The position numbers and the translations under genes are program-made. Shown here piece by piece: positions 1 to 9,865 of a DNA stretch of 64,000 nt. How positions within the stretch are numbered: the stretch's first letter is position 1; each line of letters begins with the position of its first letter. Location of the stretch: contig CM043946.1 in the NCBI GenBank assembly GCA_014529385.2, positions 36,048,558 through 36,112,557 on the forward strand, written 5' to 3'. The notes beneath the pieces are model-generated. The model was not told where the DNA came from. It searched no databases and saw only the letters and a program-made list of their open reading frames with translations. The stretch comes from Adiantum capillus-veneris. Taxonomy: Eukaryota > Streptophyta > Polypodiopsida > Polypodiales > Pteridaceae.

Positions 1-1432
1 TCCTCTTCTAGAGTAAGCCCAAATCCTGCAAATTGGGTAGGAAAGTCTAACACCTCTTCGGCTCTAATTACACGCACAAAGGCTGCTACATGATCTCTTG
101 GGTCTCTCCTTCCTATGTATTTCTTGTTTACCCATTTTTGCACTTGAGAAGGACTAATTCTCCGATGGTCTACAAACCTCATCATTGGATCTCCCTGTCC
201 TAATCGATATACCTCCTCAGATCTTCTGTAATAGGCTGGTTCCTCTCCCAGTGGTGCTCCTAAGCCATAAATTCTAACGGTTCTCACTGGAGGTGGTTCA
301 TCTCTTCGAACTCGTTCTATGGGTGGTCCTCCAGGCTCTGTCGACCCTTGAGTCTTTGGCTTACTCTCTCCTTGATACCTTGAATAGAGTGGTGGTTCTT
401 GCAAATCCCTTAGCCCTCGTGCGGCTTGATAACCTTCTCGATTTTGGTCTTGCTCCATTGTTGCACTCTGTCTAATCCATGCTTGCAATGATGGCTGGTT
501 TGCCGGTTGGTCTTGGTTGTTGAATGCTTGCGGTCAGGTGGAATGTGAGGTAGCATCATAATCTTTTGAAAAAGGATTCGTTGACTTGCTTGGGGTGTAG
601 GTGGCTCTTGGTACTTTTTCAAGGGCATATGCTGATGCTCCTGGACCTGTTGCCCTTTCTACCTCCTCTGGGAGAATACGTTGGTATTGTCGCCCGTATC
701 TATCAACAAAAACTATACCCTTCCCCATAGCAGTTCACAAGAGAATAAGTAAAGAACCTTGTCTTTGCTTAATTCGTTTACATATGGTTCTTTGCTACGA
801 AAGTAAGAGACTATAACCTCACTGTCATGCTTGTAGATTCCCACGTTCTTGTTATAAGTTGGAACCCTGGTTGTTTTCTTATCATACATAAAAATAGCTC
901 CCGGCCGATCAATGTTTGGTGGCGGTTCTTGAGCTTCTGAAACCATTTTTCCTTTCACCACGTTATCTCCATATCTGTTGTAATCTTCAGGGTTACTAAC
1001 TATTAAATAGTGGTTCCCCTTTTCGTCTCGGAATCTATCTCCATCATCATAGACTCGGATTATCTCCAATCTCTGAGCTGGCCTCTCTTCAATACAAATG
1101 CACTTGCGTCCTCGATAGTCAAAATAGACTAGGGCTCCCCTCGAGTTTGTTCCTTCTACGAAGATCACAGTGAGCGTAGAATCATTCAAAGGATGTTGGG
1201 AGGTGCTTCCTCCTGGCATAGGTCCGTCATAGGTGAAACCTCCCGGCTGTTGACTACCCATCATGAAGAAAGATTTGTCTGACGAAGTGTCAGTATCACT
1301 ACCCTCCTCAATAATCGGTGCTAGAGGATCTAGCCTTGCCTGAGTTACACTCTCTTCGGTGGAAACTAAGCTACCTTGGTCACCTGTCACCTTCTGGTCT
1401 CTAACAATGTATTTTCCTGATCTTAAATTCAT
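1..1432 (-). pseudogene. gypsy element L: gag region (5' part, runs off the left edge)
   Basis: This is the start of a minus-strand Ty3/gypsy gag polyprotein. The chosen start is the ATG at 1432-1430, giving MNLRSGKY; an LRSG[KR] motif also opens the gag of element M. Residues 1-240 are hydrophilic and then beta-rich, with segments such as VYFDYRGRKC and VFVDRYGRQY. Towards the left edge a retrotransposon-gag-like segment is readable (KKYIGRRDPRDHVAAF, then FPTQFAGFGLTL), which matches FEGFGMTLEG in element G. The frame shifts near 720 and again near 410-540, so this copy is broken. A gag protein would package element RNA into cytoplasmic particles. The assignment to gypsy gag is firm; the role of the N-terminal beta-rich part is unknown. 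Confidence 0.65.
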
Positions 1433-1853
1433 CAAACTTATCAATGCAATTTATCACAAATCCAACCACTCGCCTGGTTAAGGATCAGTTTCCGCTCAAC
1501 TTCTTGCTTTGTTGTTGAATATACCTGTACACAAGCGTTTAATTTTGGCAATCGAATCAAAGCATTTATCTGCTAGAGGTTATCTTAGTAATGATTGGTA
1601 TAACTGGAGAGTTAATCTCAACCACTACTGTATTTTATACATTGTTGATGTTCTGGATTAGGTCTGCTAATCTGAAACTGTACTTCCCTCGGATGTTGGT
1701 CAATTTACACAAAAAAGTTTGAATTCAGTCTTTGCTCCGTCAAATGGGCAAACAAGGTCCAAATTAACTTCTGAAAAAAGTTCTAGAACCCTTAAGCCAA
1801 ATGGAATCTCACTGTCTAAACCCAATCAAATTTTCTCTTCAGTAGGCCCCAAT

Positions 1854-1877
1854 AGACATCCTACGCGTAGGATGTCT
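1854..1877. repeat. palindrome copy 1 (perfect, 24 nt)
   Basis: The half-site is AGACATCCTACG followed by its exact reverse complement. It sits in the leader of element L. Confidence 0.9.
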
Positions 1878-2130
1878 CCTGCTTTGTCTTGCCTGGATTT
1901 TTGCACTATGGTTTCCCCTTGATGTACTGAGCCCACAGCTGCTTTTGCTTTTTGATTTGGACACCTATTAGCTAGTCAATGAGTAAGAAATCTGTTCCAA
2001 CAGCCTGTTGCTGATCTTGATCAGTCTAATCAACTCTTAATTTGGACCAAAATTGAATAGGAGGCTTGCCTTAGGCTATACAACACCTTGCTATGTCCAC
2101 TGTCAATGTCTGGCTTCAATTTCTTGCTTT

Positions 2131-2154
2131 AGACATCCTACACGTAGGATGTCT
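2131..2154. repeat. palindrome copy 2 (one change at the centre)
   Basis: This is the same 24-nt sequence as copy 1 except that the centre reads ACACGT instead of ACGCGT. The arms are intact. Confidence 0.9.
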
Positions 2155-2255
2155 TTTTCATCTGAATGGCTTAAAACTCAAAGCACAGGCTCCCCTTGAG
2201 TTGCTGATCACTTTGGTATACTCAAAATTTGGTTTGGAGTCCAAAATCACACAGA

Positions 2256-2279
2256 AGACATCCTACACGTAGGATGTCT
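2256..2279. repeat. palindrome copy 3
   Basis: It is identical to copy 2 (ACACGT centre) and lies 125 nt after it. Confidence 0.9.
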
Positions 2280-2550
2280 TTTTGGCCTGTTTGACCCCAG
2301 ACTTGTCCCACAGTTTCCCCTTGATGTCAGTAACCCAGTGGTATGCTTAGATTTTCGTTTGGATTTCAAAAGTTCCCAATTTTAGCTGTTCTTGCCTTTT
2401 TCAGTCAAAAGTACTAAAGTCCGCTTTGAACCTAATTTTCTCACCCAAATGAGGTGAAACCCCTTTCAATCACTCAATATATCATGCAAGACATGTTCAT
2501 GCAGCCATCTTATGGTTTTGGTCTCAAAATAATGTTTTGGCACAAATCGG

Positions 2551-2566
2551 GTAGGATGTCTGGCCA
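2551..2566. repeat. half-palindrome, leader copy
   Basis: GTAGGATGTCTGGCCA carries the right arm of the palindrome. The same 16 nt occur again inside the LTR at 3615-3630. Confidence 0.8.
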
Positions 2567-2698
2567 TTTCAGTCTATCTGACCTTATCCTGTCAAGATAT
2601 GGTCAAATTTCCACTTTCCAGTTGAAACTAGAGTAAACCCCACCTTCTGAACACACTGGTCAACTCAAAATCCCAAAATTCCCACCAGATTAGCATGT

Positions 2699-2722
2699 AG
2701 ACATCCTACGCGTAGGATGTCT
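2699..2722. repeat. palindrome copy 4 (perfect)
   Basis: It is identical to copy 1, with the ACGCGT centre. Confidence 0.9.
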
Positions 2723-3243
2723 TCTGTCTTGAAATTAATTTTTTTTTCCTGATAGAAATGCTCTTGATGCTCTGTAGCTCTATGAGAAACACTCACAGTA
2801 ACTTTTGGACTTCACTTAGGATTTCAAACACACTTTTGCGTCTTTTACAAACTTGTGATGACTTTACCAAGAAAGTATACATGCATGAAATGCTCTAGAT
2901 CCTGAATCATGATGTCCTACTTACTCTACTCCTACTTATCATGTGAACTGGTGATAATGGTGTTTTTGTTGCTTTCTGGCCTCTCCGGACTCTCAAGCTC
3001 TCCTCTCACCGCTTCTACCACTCCAACTTCTACTCAAGAACTCGACTACTACCTAAAACTATCTTGGTCTACCTAATCTACCTAAGTCGAAGGATCTAGG
3101 CCAGACACGTGCTTCCCAGACTCCCTCTAAGACCTAGAGAGTCCTCCACCCTCTGATCCTATCTAAATGTAAAACAAGACTCTTGGCAAGCCAAAAATCC
3201 CAACCCTCAAGAATTAGTCTCGGTCACCTACCTAAGGTTTTCG

Positions 3244-3261
3244 TCCCCGGCAACGGCGCCA
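3244..3261 (-). promoter_or_regulatory. primer-binding site of element L (tRNA-Asp-like)
   Basis: On the minus strand this reads TGGCGCCGTTGCCGGGGA, the complement of a plant tRNA-Asp 3' end that is widely used by plant gypsy elements. One base separates it from the LTR. It fixes the element as minus-strand with its 5' LTR on the right. Confidence 0.85.
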
Positions 3262-3262
3262 A

Positions 3263-4196
3263 TGTTGGACGGATACGCCACGACGGACGTCAGCACAGCG
3301 AGAACTCACCTAACATATAATGTCAGCTAAGGACGAAGCTCGACCCGCAGGCGCGTGGAAGCAAGCATAAGGTGTCAACCTACACTCAACCGACTCCTAA
3401 CTAATTCCTATAGAGGTCTCTACCAATTGTCTAAGTCACAGCCTTCAAGAGTGCATAAGAGGAAACTTTCTACAACGCTTTCTAGAGCCGAACACCCATC
3501 AAACAATCTCGAAACACCATAGAACTTGAAGGAGACCCTACTAACACCAATAGGTCGCTCTCCCTAAGGTCTATGAACCAAAATCCCAACCCAAAACACC
3601 CGGTGCAAAATCACGTAGGATGTCTGGCCAAAATCTGCAGGTCTTCGTTTCCAAAATCTAAAGTGCCTAATGTGTAGTTCTACTCAATGTGAGCGCGTGG
3701 ATATGCTGCAATGCAAAATCGGACAACGTATGCTCACCCAAACACCAAATGAAGCTCGTAGAAGGAGCTTGCAAAACCGGACCGTACACGCACAATGTGG
3801 GTATCGACGCGTAGCTCTCGTCGGGGGCAACACGCTGCACTTCTCCACACTCAATTCCGACCACCGGGGCACACGTAGCGTCAAGATGAAGCTCACACTC
3901 TCTCTCTCGTACACAGTACGCTCACTCACAGACTTCAAAACTTTTTTTAAAAATGACAAAAGGTCCTTCATTAAGGTCAAAAAGTGGTATATATGCCGTA
4001 CAATTCTCAAACCCTAAAGTTCCAAAGTCAACCATCTACTCGATCTAACTATCAAAACTGGGATACAATCTGGAAACTTCTGTAAGTCCCAATATTTACA
4101 AGGTGAAAAATCAGGTTTTTCTCAATGAATGAATAATTACAAAAATAATAATCTTCCGAGTAGTTAGTTTCCGTGGGGTGTGTCCAGCTTCTAACA
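3263..4196 (-). repeat. LTR of gypsy element L (934 bp)
   Basis: In plus reading the LTR runs from TGTTGGAC to TCTAACA, so it has TG...CA ends. The adjoining PBS at 3244-3261 makes it the 5' LTR of the element to the left. On the minus strand a TATA-like GCATATATACC lies near 3985-3997. A half-palindrome (CACGTAGGATGTCTGGCCA) at 3612-3630 would fall in the transcribed U5 part. The other LTR is outside the window, so the ends rest on PBS spacing and terminal dinucleotides. Confidence 0.7.
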
Positions 4197-4212
4197 CTCC
4201 CCCCCCCAACTT
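4197..4212 (-). other. polypurine-tract-like C-run directly beside the L LTR
   Basis: On the minus strand this is GTTGGGGGGGGGGAG running straight into TGTTAG of the LTR, which is the position of a polypurine tract before a 3' LTR. It gives the order PPT-LTR-PBS on the minus strand. It could also be a chance C-run in the P gag reading frame (codons for Pro). Confidence 0.4.
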
Positions 4213-5579
4213 TCTGGATGATTTCAACATTGCTTGTGTCGTCTCCAACAAAGATGACGACGTTTCACGACTTAGAATTTTTCCTCTACTGATGAAAGTA
4301 GAGGCCAAGTCCTGGTATAATGCATTGCCCCAGGCTACCAAGAATGCATGGGATGTGTTAAGGGCTTCTTTTGTAAAGAGGTTTGGTGGAAGCACAACCT
4401 CGGAGAAGCTATGGCAGCTACTGACAGAATTAAAGCAGGTAGGCATGCTTGAGTATGCCACCTACGAGTCAAAGTTTGTGGACTTATGGGAGAGATGGGT
4501 TGCCACACTAGAGAAAGACGAAGGAGTGCCTAATTTCCTAAAGAAGGACCGTTTCATTGTTGGTCTATGGTCGCCGCTTAGAGAGAAGGTGAAGGGAAGG
4601 TTTCCTGCAACGTATGAGTTGGCAGTCAAAGTAGCCCGCCTTAAAGACAAGAAGTTGCGCATGCAAGAAAGAATAAACAAGTCAAAGGAAACGAGCTCGG
4701 CGCGACCAACCCCAGTGGCTGCAACAGCCAATCATAGAGTCCAACCACAGGAGGCATCACAAAAACAGCAAGACCTGCTGAGTCGCATCACCACCCAACT
4801 AGAGAGTTTATCTGTGCATCTGGTGCAGCAACGGCATGCATCTGGCAGAAACCCAGAACAAGGAAGGGGGAAAACGAAGGCAGAACCCAGAGTACCACTG
4901 TTACAACTGCGGGGAAGATGGCCATGGAATATACTACTACCCACACCCGAGGAGGCAGAATTTCAATAGAGGGGGGAGACAGAACCATATCTCTCTGTCA
5001 AGAGCAAGACCACCACCACCTAGGCAGCCAAGACCAATCCCACCGGTCCAAATCCTTCGACCGCCTGTACAACAGCAACCACCACCCCAACCTCTCATTC
5101 TGCCACTACGCCCACCACCTGCTGTGAACCAAGCGGTGAGTGTTATTAGCTTAGAGGCTAAAGGGAAGGCGAAGGTAGAAGAATCAGCTCGAGAGAAGCA
5201 CAAAGGAAAAGCGAAGGTAGAAGAAGTGGATGCTATGGGAGTAAAGTGTGCGAGGCACAAGGAGGCATCTCAAAGAGAGGAGAAGAAGAAAGGTAAGGCC
5301 GAGTCTAGCAAGCAAGCAGCTAAACCGCGGTGGAAGATAGACATCGTGGACTTCTCACTAGGTGAGTATGCAAAACCTTATGACTTAGTTCAGGATGTGC
5401 TAATGCAGGGCCCGAAGATAACTTGGCCCCAATTACTCCACCTCGCACCCAGAATGAGGAGACAATGGACGAAAATGGTAAGTACCAGGAAATCAAGACC
5501 CAGGATAGCTGGGGCTATCTCTGGGAGGGATCTAGACGACATCCTGCCAACCATGGACGCTCACATCAAGGGGCAATGA
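4213..5579 (+). pseudogene. element P gag
   Basis: The retrotransposon gag (capsid) domain is at 4213-4700, with FLDDFNIACVV, a WYNALP segment and FVKRFGG. It is followed by a basic and glutamine-rich stretch. The frame then changes near 4840-4900; the second frame has a zinc-knuckle-like CYNCGEDGHGIYYY whose last Cys is Tyr. After that comes a proline-rich and then a lysine/glutamate-rich linker to a stop at 5579. The changed Cys, the frame change and the missing 5' end show it is dead. It is the nucleocapsid precursor of P. Confidence 0.75.
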
Positions 5580-5583
5580 ATTT

Positions 5584-6830
5584 CAAACGTCTACATAGAT
5601 GGTGGCACGCAAATATGCGTCATGAGTGAAAAGATGATGCACCATCTAGGTCTAGAGGTAAGTAGGCCGGCACCCTGCCGAGCCAAGATGGCAAACAATG
5701 TAAGAGTGAAATGCGTAGGCATTGTAAATGTGATCAAAGTACAATCATTCAATACAGAAGTGGAGGTAGACATCTTTGTCATGCCACACAAAGGGGAGGG
5801 CTACCCCGTCATTCTTGGAAGGCCTTGGCTTATGGCTATGGAAGCTAAACAAGACTGGAGCACCGGGATGATCCAGATGAAGGATGCTAAAGGGAAGCCC
5901 ATATTCTATGACATGAGGACTCGAAAGCAGTGCAACATGATCTTGGAGGCTTCAGAAGATGAGTCCACCAGCGACTACTCGTCTACCTCTGGAGAAGAGA
6001 CCACCACCACCGACGGAAGTGACAGTAGCATCGAAGTAATGGGATTCATTCTTAAAGACCCAAACAGATTAACACAATCTGAAGCAACCTCGGCAAACCA
6101 AGAGGGATCATCAGGTATGCAGTCCTTGGAGGATGCAGGTAAGCTACAAAAAATTCTCTCAAATGAGTTAACCAATGAAGAAAGGAAGGAGTACGTCTCC
6201 ATGTTAGGTAACTTCACTACTTTGTTTATTGATGGCTATGATAAGATTACAGGAATTACAGTAGTACAACAACACATAAAGCTCAAAGAAGGCAGTAAAC
6301 CCGTAGTACAAAATCTCAGAAGACTTGGAGTAATCCAACAAGAGGCATTGCTTAAAGAAGTGAGAAGTTTGCTACAAGCAGGTTTCATCTATCCTGTCAA
6401 AGACTCAGAATGGGTCTCCCCAGTAGTAGTCACACCAAAAAAAAATGGTAAGTGGAGAGTCTGTGTGGATTATAAACCTCTCAATGCATCCACGAAGAGG
6501 GACCACTTTTCCCTCCCATTCCAGGATGAAATACTCAATGAAGTGGCAGGTCACGAACGCTACACAGTATGCGATGGCTACTCAGGATACTTCCAGATTA
6601 GCATTGCGGAGGAGGATCAGAAGAAGACAACCTTCATCACACCTTGGGGATGCTTTGCCTACAGAGTGATGCCATTTGGCCTCACTAACGCCCCGGCCAC
6701 GTTTCAACGCTATGTGACTTTTGTTTTCCAACCCTACTTTGGAACATCAATACGGGTTTTCATAGATGATTTTTGCATTTATAGCTCACGAGCCCTTCAT
6801 TTAAGCAAAGTCTATGATGGCTTAACCAGG
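5584..6830 (+). pseudogene. element P protease and reverse transcriptase (N-terminal part)
   Basis: The aspartic protease active site is YIDGGTQICVM at about 5591-5623, with the DGG form of the motif, and the protease end is VILGRPWLMAME near 5810. An acidic linker follows. The RT begins near 6260: WVSPVVVTPKKNGKWRVC, then motif A (CDGYSGYFQI), the FGLTNAPATFQR motif and the catalytic FIDDF (about 6757-6771) in place of YxDD, a form seen in Tat/Athila-type RTs. The frame opens at 5622 on an internal ATG, but the protease motif starts just upstream in the same frame. It is cut at 6830 by insertion of M and continues at 15906. Confidence 0.85.
6826..6830. repeat. target-site duplication of M, left copy (CCAGG)
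   Basis: This is the 5-bp CCAGG directly before the left LTR end of M, repeated at 15901-15905. Confidence 0.9.
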
Positions 6831-7069
6831 TGTGCGCATATGTCACACGTGTCAATGCAAGGAACTTGTCAATACACCGTGTGCGAGCCACAAATGGCTC
6901 CAAGCACACAACAAGCCTAAACTAGTAAGCTCAAAGAAGGCGATGGTGTGTCACTCACCGCTCTATGCTTGCTTCGTGGAGGATTCCTCACCCCGAAGAA
7001 GAAGGAGCCACCGCTTCGCCGCGCTCAACCACTTCGCCGCCGCCGTGCCGTCGTCGTAATGCTCGATCG

Positions 7070-7100
<31 letters not shown>

Positions 7101-7416
7101 ACGCATACACACACACACAAGGAGATGAAGAAGAAGAAGATGGAGATCGAGCAAGAGCACTCTTCTATTGCACAAGTGAGAGAATGAGTGAATTTTAGGT
7201 TTAGTTGACTTTTATATGAGCTCGCCCCATTCACACTTGTGCGCCCATGCTTAGCCAACTAATCCCTTGAATGTTCCAGTTAGAGTGCACCTCTCATCGG
7301 CGATCACTCTTACCATTTTCCTATTGGACCGACAAGCCCGGTACCTGACTCTACCAAATAAATAATACAACGTCCGTCGTAGGTAATAGGGTGTCCGTGA
7401 GCCGTGAGGGTTAACA
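6831..7416 (-). repeat. 3' LTR of M (586 bp)
   Basis: In plus reading it runs from TGTGCGCATATG to GGGTTAACA. It matches 15244-15900 along its length. A minus-strand TATA-like CATATAAAAG is at 7209-7218. It includes a short (CT)n tract at 7070-7100. Confidence 0.9.
7070..7100. repeat. (CT)n microsatellite in the M 3' LTR
   Basis: This is a slightly interrupted CT tract of about 30 nt. The partner LTR has 79 nt at the same place. Confidence 0.9.
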
Positions 7417-7436
7417 TGCCCCCCTTCCTGATGTAG
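7417..7436 (-). other. polypurine tract of M
   Basis: On the minus strand CATCAGGAAGGGGGGCA leads directly into TGTTAACC of the 3' LTR, the expected place for the plus-strand DNA primer. Confidence 0.8.
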
Positions 7437-8624
7437 ATTCCATCCTCGGAAGCTATTGAGTTGAAGCTTGTTATGTCCATTTGTAGAGCATCTGGATTTG
7501 AATCTGCAAGGCAAAGTCATTGTTTTAGCAAGCGGAATTATATGGCCATAAATCATGAGGGGAATGTAAAGTACATGTGGAAATGAGTAAATGCAAGATT
7601 TATGACATGTTAGACTGCCATTAAGGACAAATAAATTGCACTTTGAGTAAATTAATTAATCAAGAGTTTTGGGCTTATGGGTGAGTCTATCAATTAGTTA
7701 GCTATGACTAAGGTTAAAACAACTACTCTAGTACTAGCTAAGCTAAGAAGATTATCTAAATGCAAGATCCCCTAATTGTGCTTTTCAACTTTGATTAGCC
7801 AACTAGCACTCACAACTTCAAACATAAGCTTGAAATGTTAACTGTAAGCTCGATGGAAGTCTTTTAAATGTCATTCATTTTTTTCTTTTTCTCTTTTTTA
7901 CTTTGGTTCACAATCATTTGACGTGTGTGCTTATTTTGTATGTCCGGGGCTTTTTGCTTCTCAAAGAAAAGAGCCCACACTGGGAACCTCTAGGGCTCCA
8001 TAGACAATACATGTGAGTGAAGTACCAAATCAAGCCAGGATTTCTCTTCCAACATTAGATTTTTCATTTGTGGCACTTATGTTTTTTGCTTCCATTTCCT
8101 TTGTATTCTCACTAGTGTTTTTGTTGTTTAAGTGAGCAAGCTTCTCTATGCCTTAAACATTCCTAAGGTCTCAAATACTCAGATAATTTTATCAGCTAGG
8201 CCTAGTGGTCAAGTAAATGAGTTAACCTAAAGTCACGGTCTCCTAATCTCAAGGCTCATCCATAAGATTAAATTCTAGTTCCATCAACTTAAGAAAAGAC
8301 AAATTTATACATCTATAATGGCAGATAACAAACATAACTATTGTACTCAAACAAACCATGAAAAATCATTATTAGCAATTATACATATCCACCAACATGA
8401 ATCATGGAAAATAGTACACCTGGAGGTATGGAGTTGCTCATTTCGTCGAAGCAGATGTCCTCAGCCATGTGGATGGAGATCCATATAAGTCTACCTAACA
8501 CATCCAAAAAACAAGCACTATACCTCTAGGAGGCATGTCAGTGTGAAAAAATTAAAATTCCTAGAAAACAAACTCAAAACACAATCGAGAGCCCTAACCT
8601 ACCTATCTGTCATCCCTTTTAGAA
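7437..8624 (-). other. 3' noncoding part of M
   Basis: There are about 1.2 kb between the 140-codon ORF and the PPT with no credible ORF. I see no repeat or domain in it. Confidence 0.6.
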
Positions 8625-9047
8625 TCAAGGAAAGAGGATATTATATAAACCGGGTGGCCACCCTAAGGCTAGGCCTCTATCCTCGTCATCTAGATAAACG
8701 AAATCATTTTCCGTGAGGCCATAGTCTTCCTCGGTCTCTCTTATTTCTTCTTCATCATCCTCTTGCGCAAGCGTGTTAATCAAGAACCTCGTGATGCGTG
8801 GATACTCATCCTGTGCAAAAGAATAAGCATGTGCCACCAGAGAAACATTCGCTACTGGGTAGGGATCACTAGTTATCCATAGACGTATCAGCCATTCTAA
8901 CTCCTCAAAATTTCGCTCACACGCAAGTCTCTCTACCAAATCCCATTCACAAGAAAGTACAGGGTAGCAGATGTGAAACACTTGAGAAAAAGAAAAAGGG
9001 TACCTTTCATCAAAAATAGAAGCGCATGCCTCTGGTGAACTAGCCAT
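8625..9047 (-). CDS. unknown 140-aa protein encoded in M
   Basis: This is an intact ORF of 140 codons starting MASSPEAC. The start context AGAGATGGCT is a good plant initiation context. I do not recognise the family. The protein has a hydrophobic, aromatic N-terminal half (YPFSFSQVFHICYPVL), a segment LVERLACERNFEELEWLIRL that looks like paired helices, and an acidic stretch (EDDEEEIRETEEDYG). It ends in the hydrophobic GWPPGLYNILFP. No signal peptide is evident. It lies between the gag-protease region and the PPT, where some plant gypsy elements keep accessory ORFs. A TATA-like box is about 190 bp upstream. It could be an element accessory protein, a captured host fragment, or an ORF open by chance. 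Confidence 0.5.
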   Translation of the reverse strand: MASSPEACASIFDERYPFSFSQVFHICYPVLSCEWDLVERLACERNFEELEWLIRLWITSDPYPVANVSLVAHAYSFAQDEYPRITRFLINTLAQEDDEEEIRETEEDYGLTENDFVYLDDEDRGLALGWPPGLYNILFP

Positions 9048-9191
9048 CTCTGAGAATACAGATAGATTTGGTTTAGGTCTTTAAAACATGAGTTTTTTTT
9101 TTGTGTTTCTTGATGTGACATGGTGAATTTAGACTTATGTGTAGGATCTGATAGGGTGCTCTCTCGTTGCTAGTCGCTCTTGCTCTTTTAC

Positions 9192-9213
9192 TTTTTTTTT
9201 TTTTTTTTTTTTT
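9192..9213. repeat. T22 homopolymer (A22 on the coding strand)
   Basis: This pure T-run lies between the TATA-like box and the 140-codon ORF of M. Its origin is unclear; it could be a retroposition scar. Confidence 0.9.
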
Positions 9214-9214
9214 G

Positions 9215-9865
9215 TTTGCTAGAACTAGTATAAGGCTTTATATATACATTCCCTAGGATTGGAGATTGAGAGGTTAGGGAGGAAGGTTGAGAGGGAAGCA
9301 AGTAAATGATGGATGTCAGCAAACACTCCCCCCTTCCTTGGGTAGATCCTACCGTTTGAAATGAGCTTGTCACCCTTTGAAACCAATTGTTCCAGTTGGT
9401 AATAGGTGAGGATTTTTGCCAGTAGTTTTCTATTACCTTAGGTGCCTCATCGAGTTGCAAGGGTGGTAAGGTACTCTCCCAGGATCGAATTTGAAGTGGT
9501 CCATCAAATGATTCTTGAACACTGGGACGTGTGGATTCCTTTCTAGCTTTTTGGAGGTCCACTATTGTAGGTGGAGGCTGTGGAGAAGCTTTTACCTCTA
9601 TGGATGCATTACATGAGGAGCCAGAAGCTTCATGGGACTCCCCCCTTTCTAAGCTAGGTGGAACAAATTGTTCTTTCTTTGGTACCCAAACTAGCTCTAG
9701 AGCGGGTGTGTAGCATTCTGTGATTTTTTTCTTTCCACGATTGCTAATCTGTTTTGGAGCTACAGGATTGAGCTCACATGGGTCAGGTGCTAGGTAAGAA
9801 CACAATCTACATTTTGGCACCCAGATTTGATCATTTCCTTGATGGTAGCCTTGGGCTTCTAATAA
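9215..9865 (-). CDS. M: C-terminal tail with W-[VI]-P-K motifs
   Basis: This frame follows the protease ORF stop at 9866 and reads on as QIWVPKCRLCSY, then LVWVPKKEQF. Two more such motifs (YKWVPKASL, LRWIPK) end the protease ORF. It then becomes serine/proline-rich and ends in a lysine run from the A-tract. I know no function; it probably belongs to the gag-protease polyprotein, from which it is separated by a stop. Similar IWVPK text follows the protease in element G. Confidence 0.45.
9234..9246 (-). promoter_or_regulatory. TATA-like box upstream of the 140-aa ORF
   Basis: On the minus strand TATATATAAAGCC is a strong TATA match, located after the gag-protease tail and about 190 bp before the ATG at 9047. 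It may drive a separate transcript. Promoter activity is inferred from sequence alone. Confidence 0.4.
9326..9342 (-). other. internal PPT-like tract followed by an LTR-like edge
   Basis: On the minus strand CCAAGGAAGGGGGGAG is followed by TGTTTGCTGACATC, imitating a PPT-LTR junction inside M. It is not similar to the M LTR. It may be a remnant of an older 3' LTR or an internal PPT. Confidence 0.35.

Larger units (their letters stand above)
1433..3243 (-). other. 5' leader of gypsy element L between PBS and gag
   Basis: This is about 1.8 kb without a credible coding frame, lying between the primer-binding site and the gag start, so it would be the untranslated leader of the genomic RNA. It contains four copies of a 24-nt palindrome and one half-copy. 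It also has repeated flanking phrases such as TTTCCCCTTGATGT (near 1910 and 2310), which suggests diverged sub-repeats. Nothing else is recognisable in it. Confidence 0.6.

Noticed and set aside
1854-2722. CRISPR-like array
   Set aside because: The repeats are palindromes at irregular spacing (125-443 nt) in a retroelement leader of a plant genome; there are no uniform spacers.
3667-4017. Overlapping plus and minus ORFs of about 110 codons
   Set aside because: They lie wholly within the L LTR, and no domain is recognisable.
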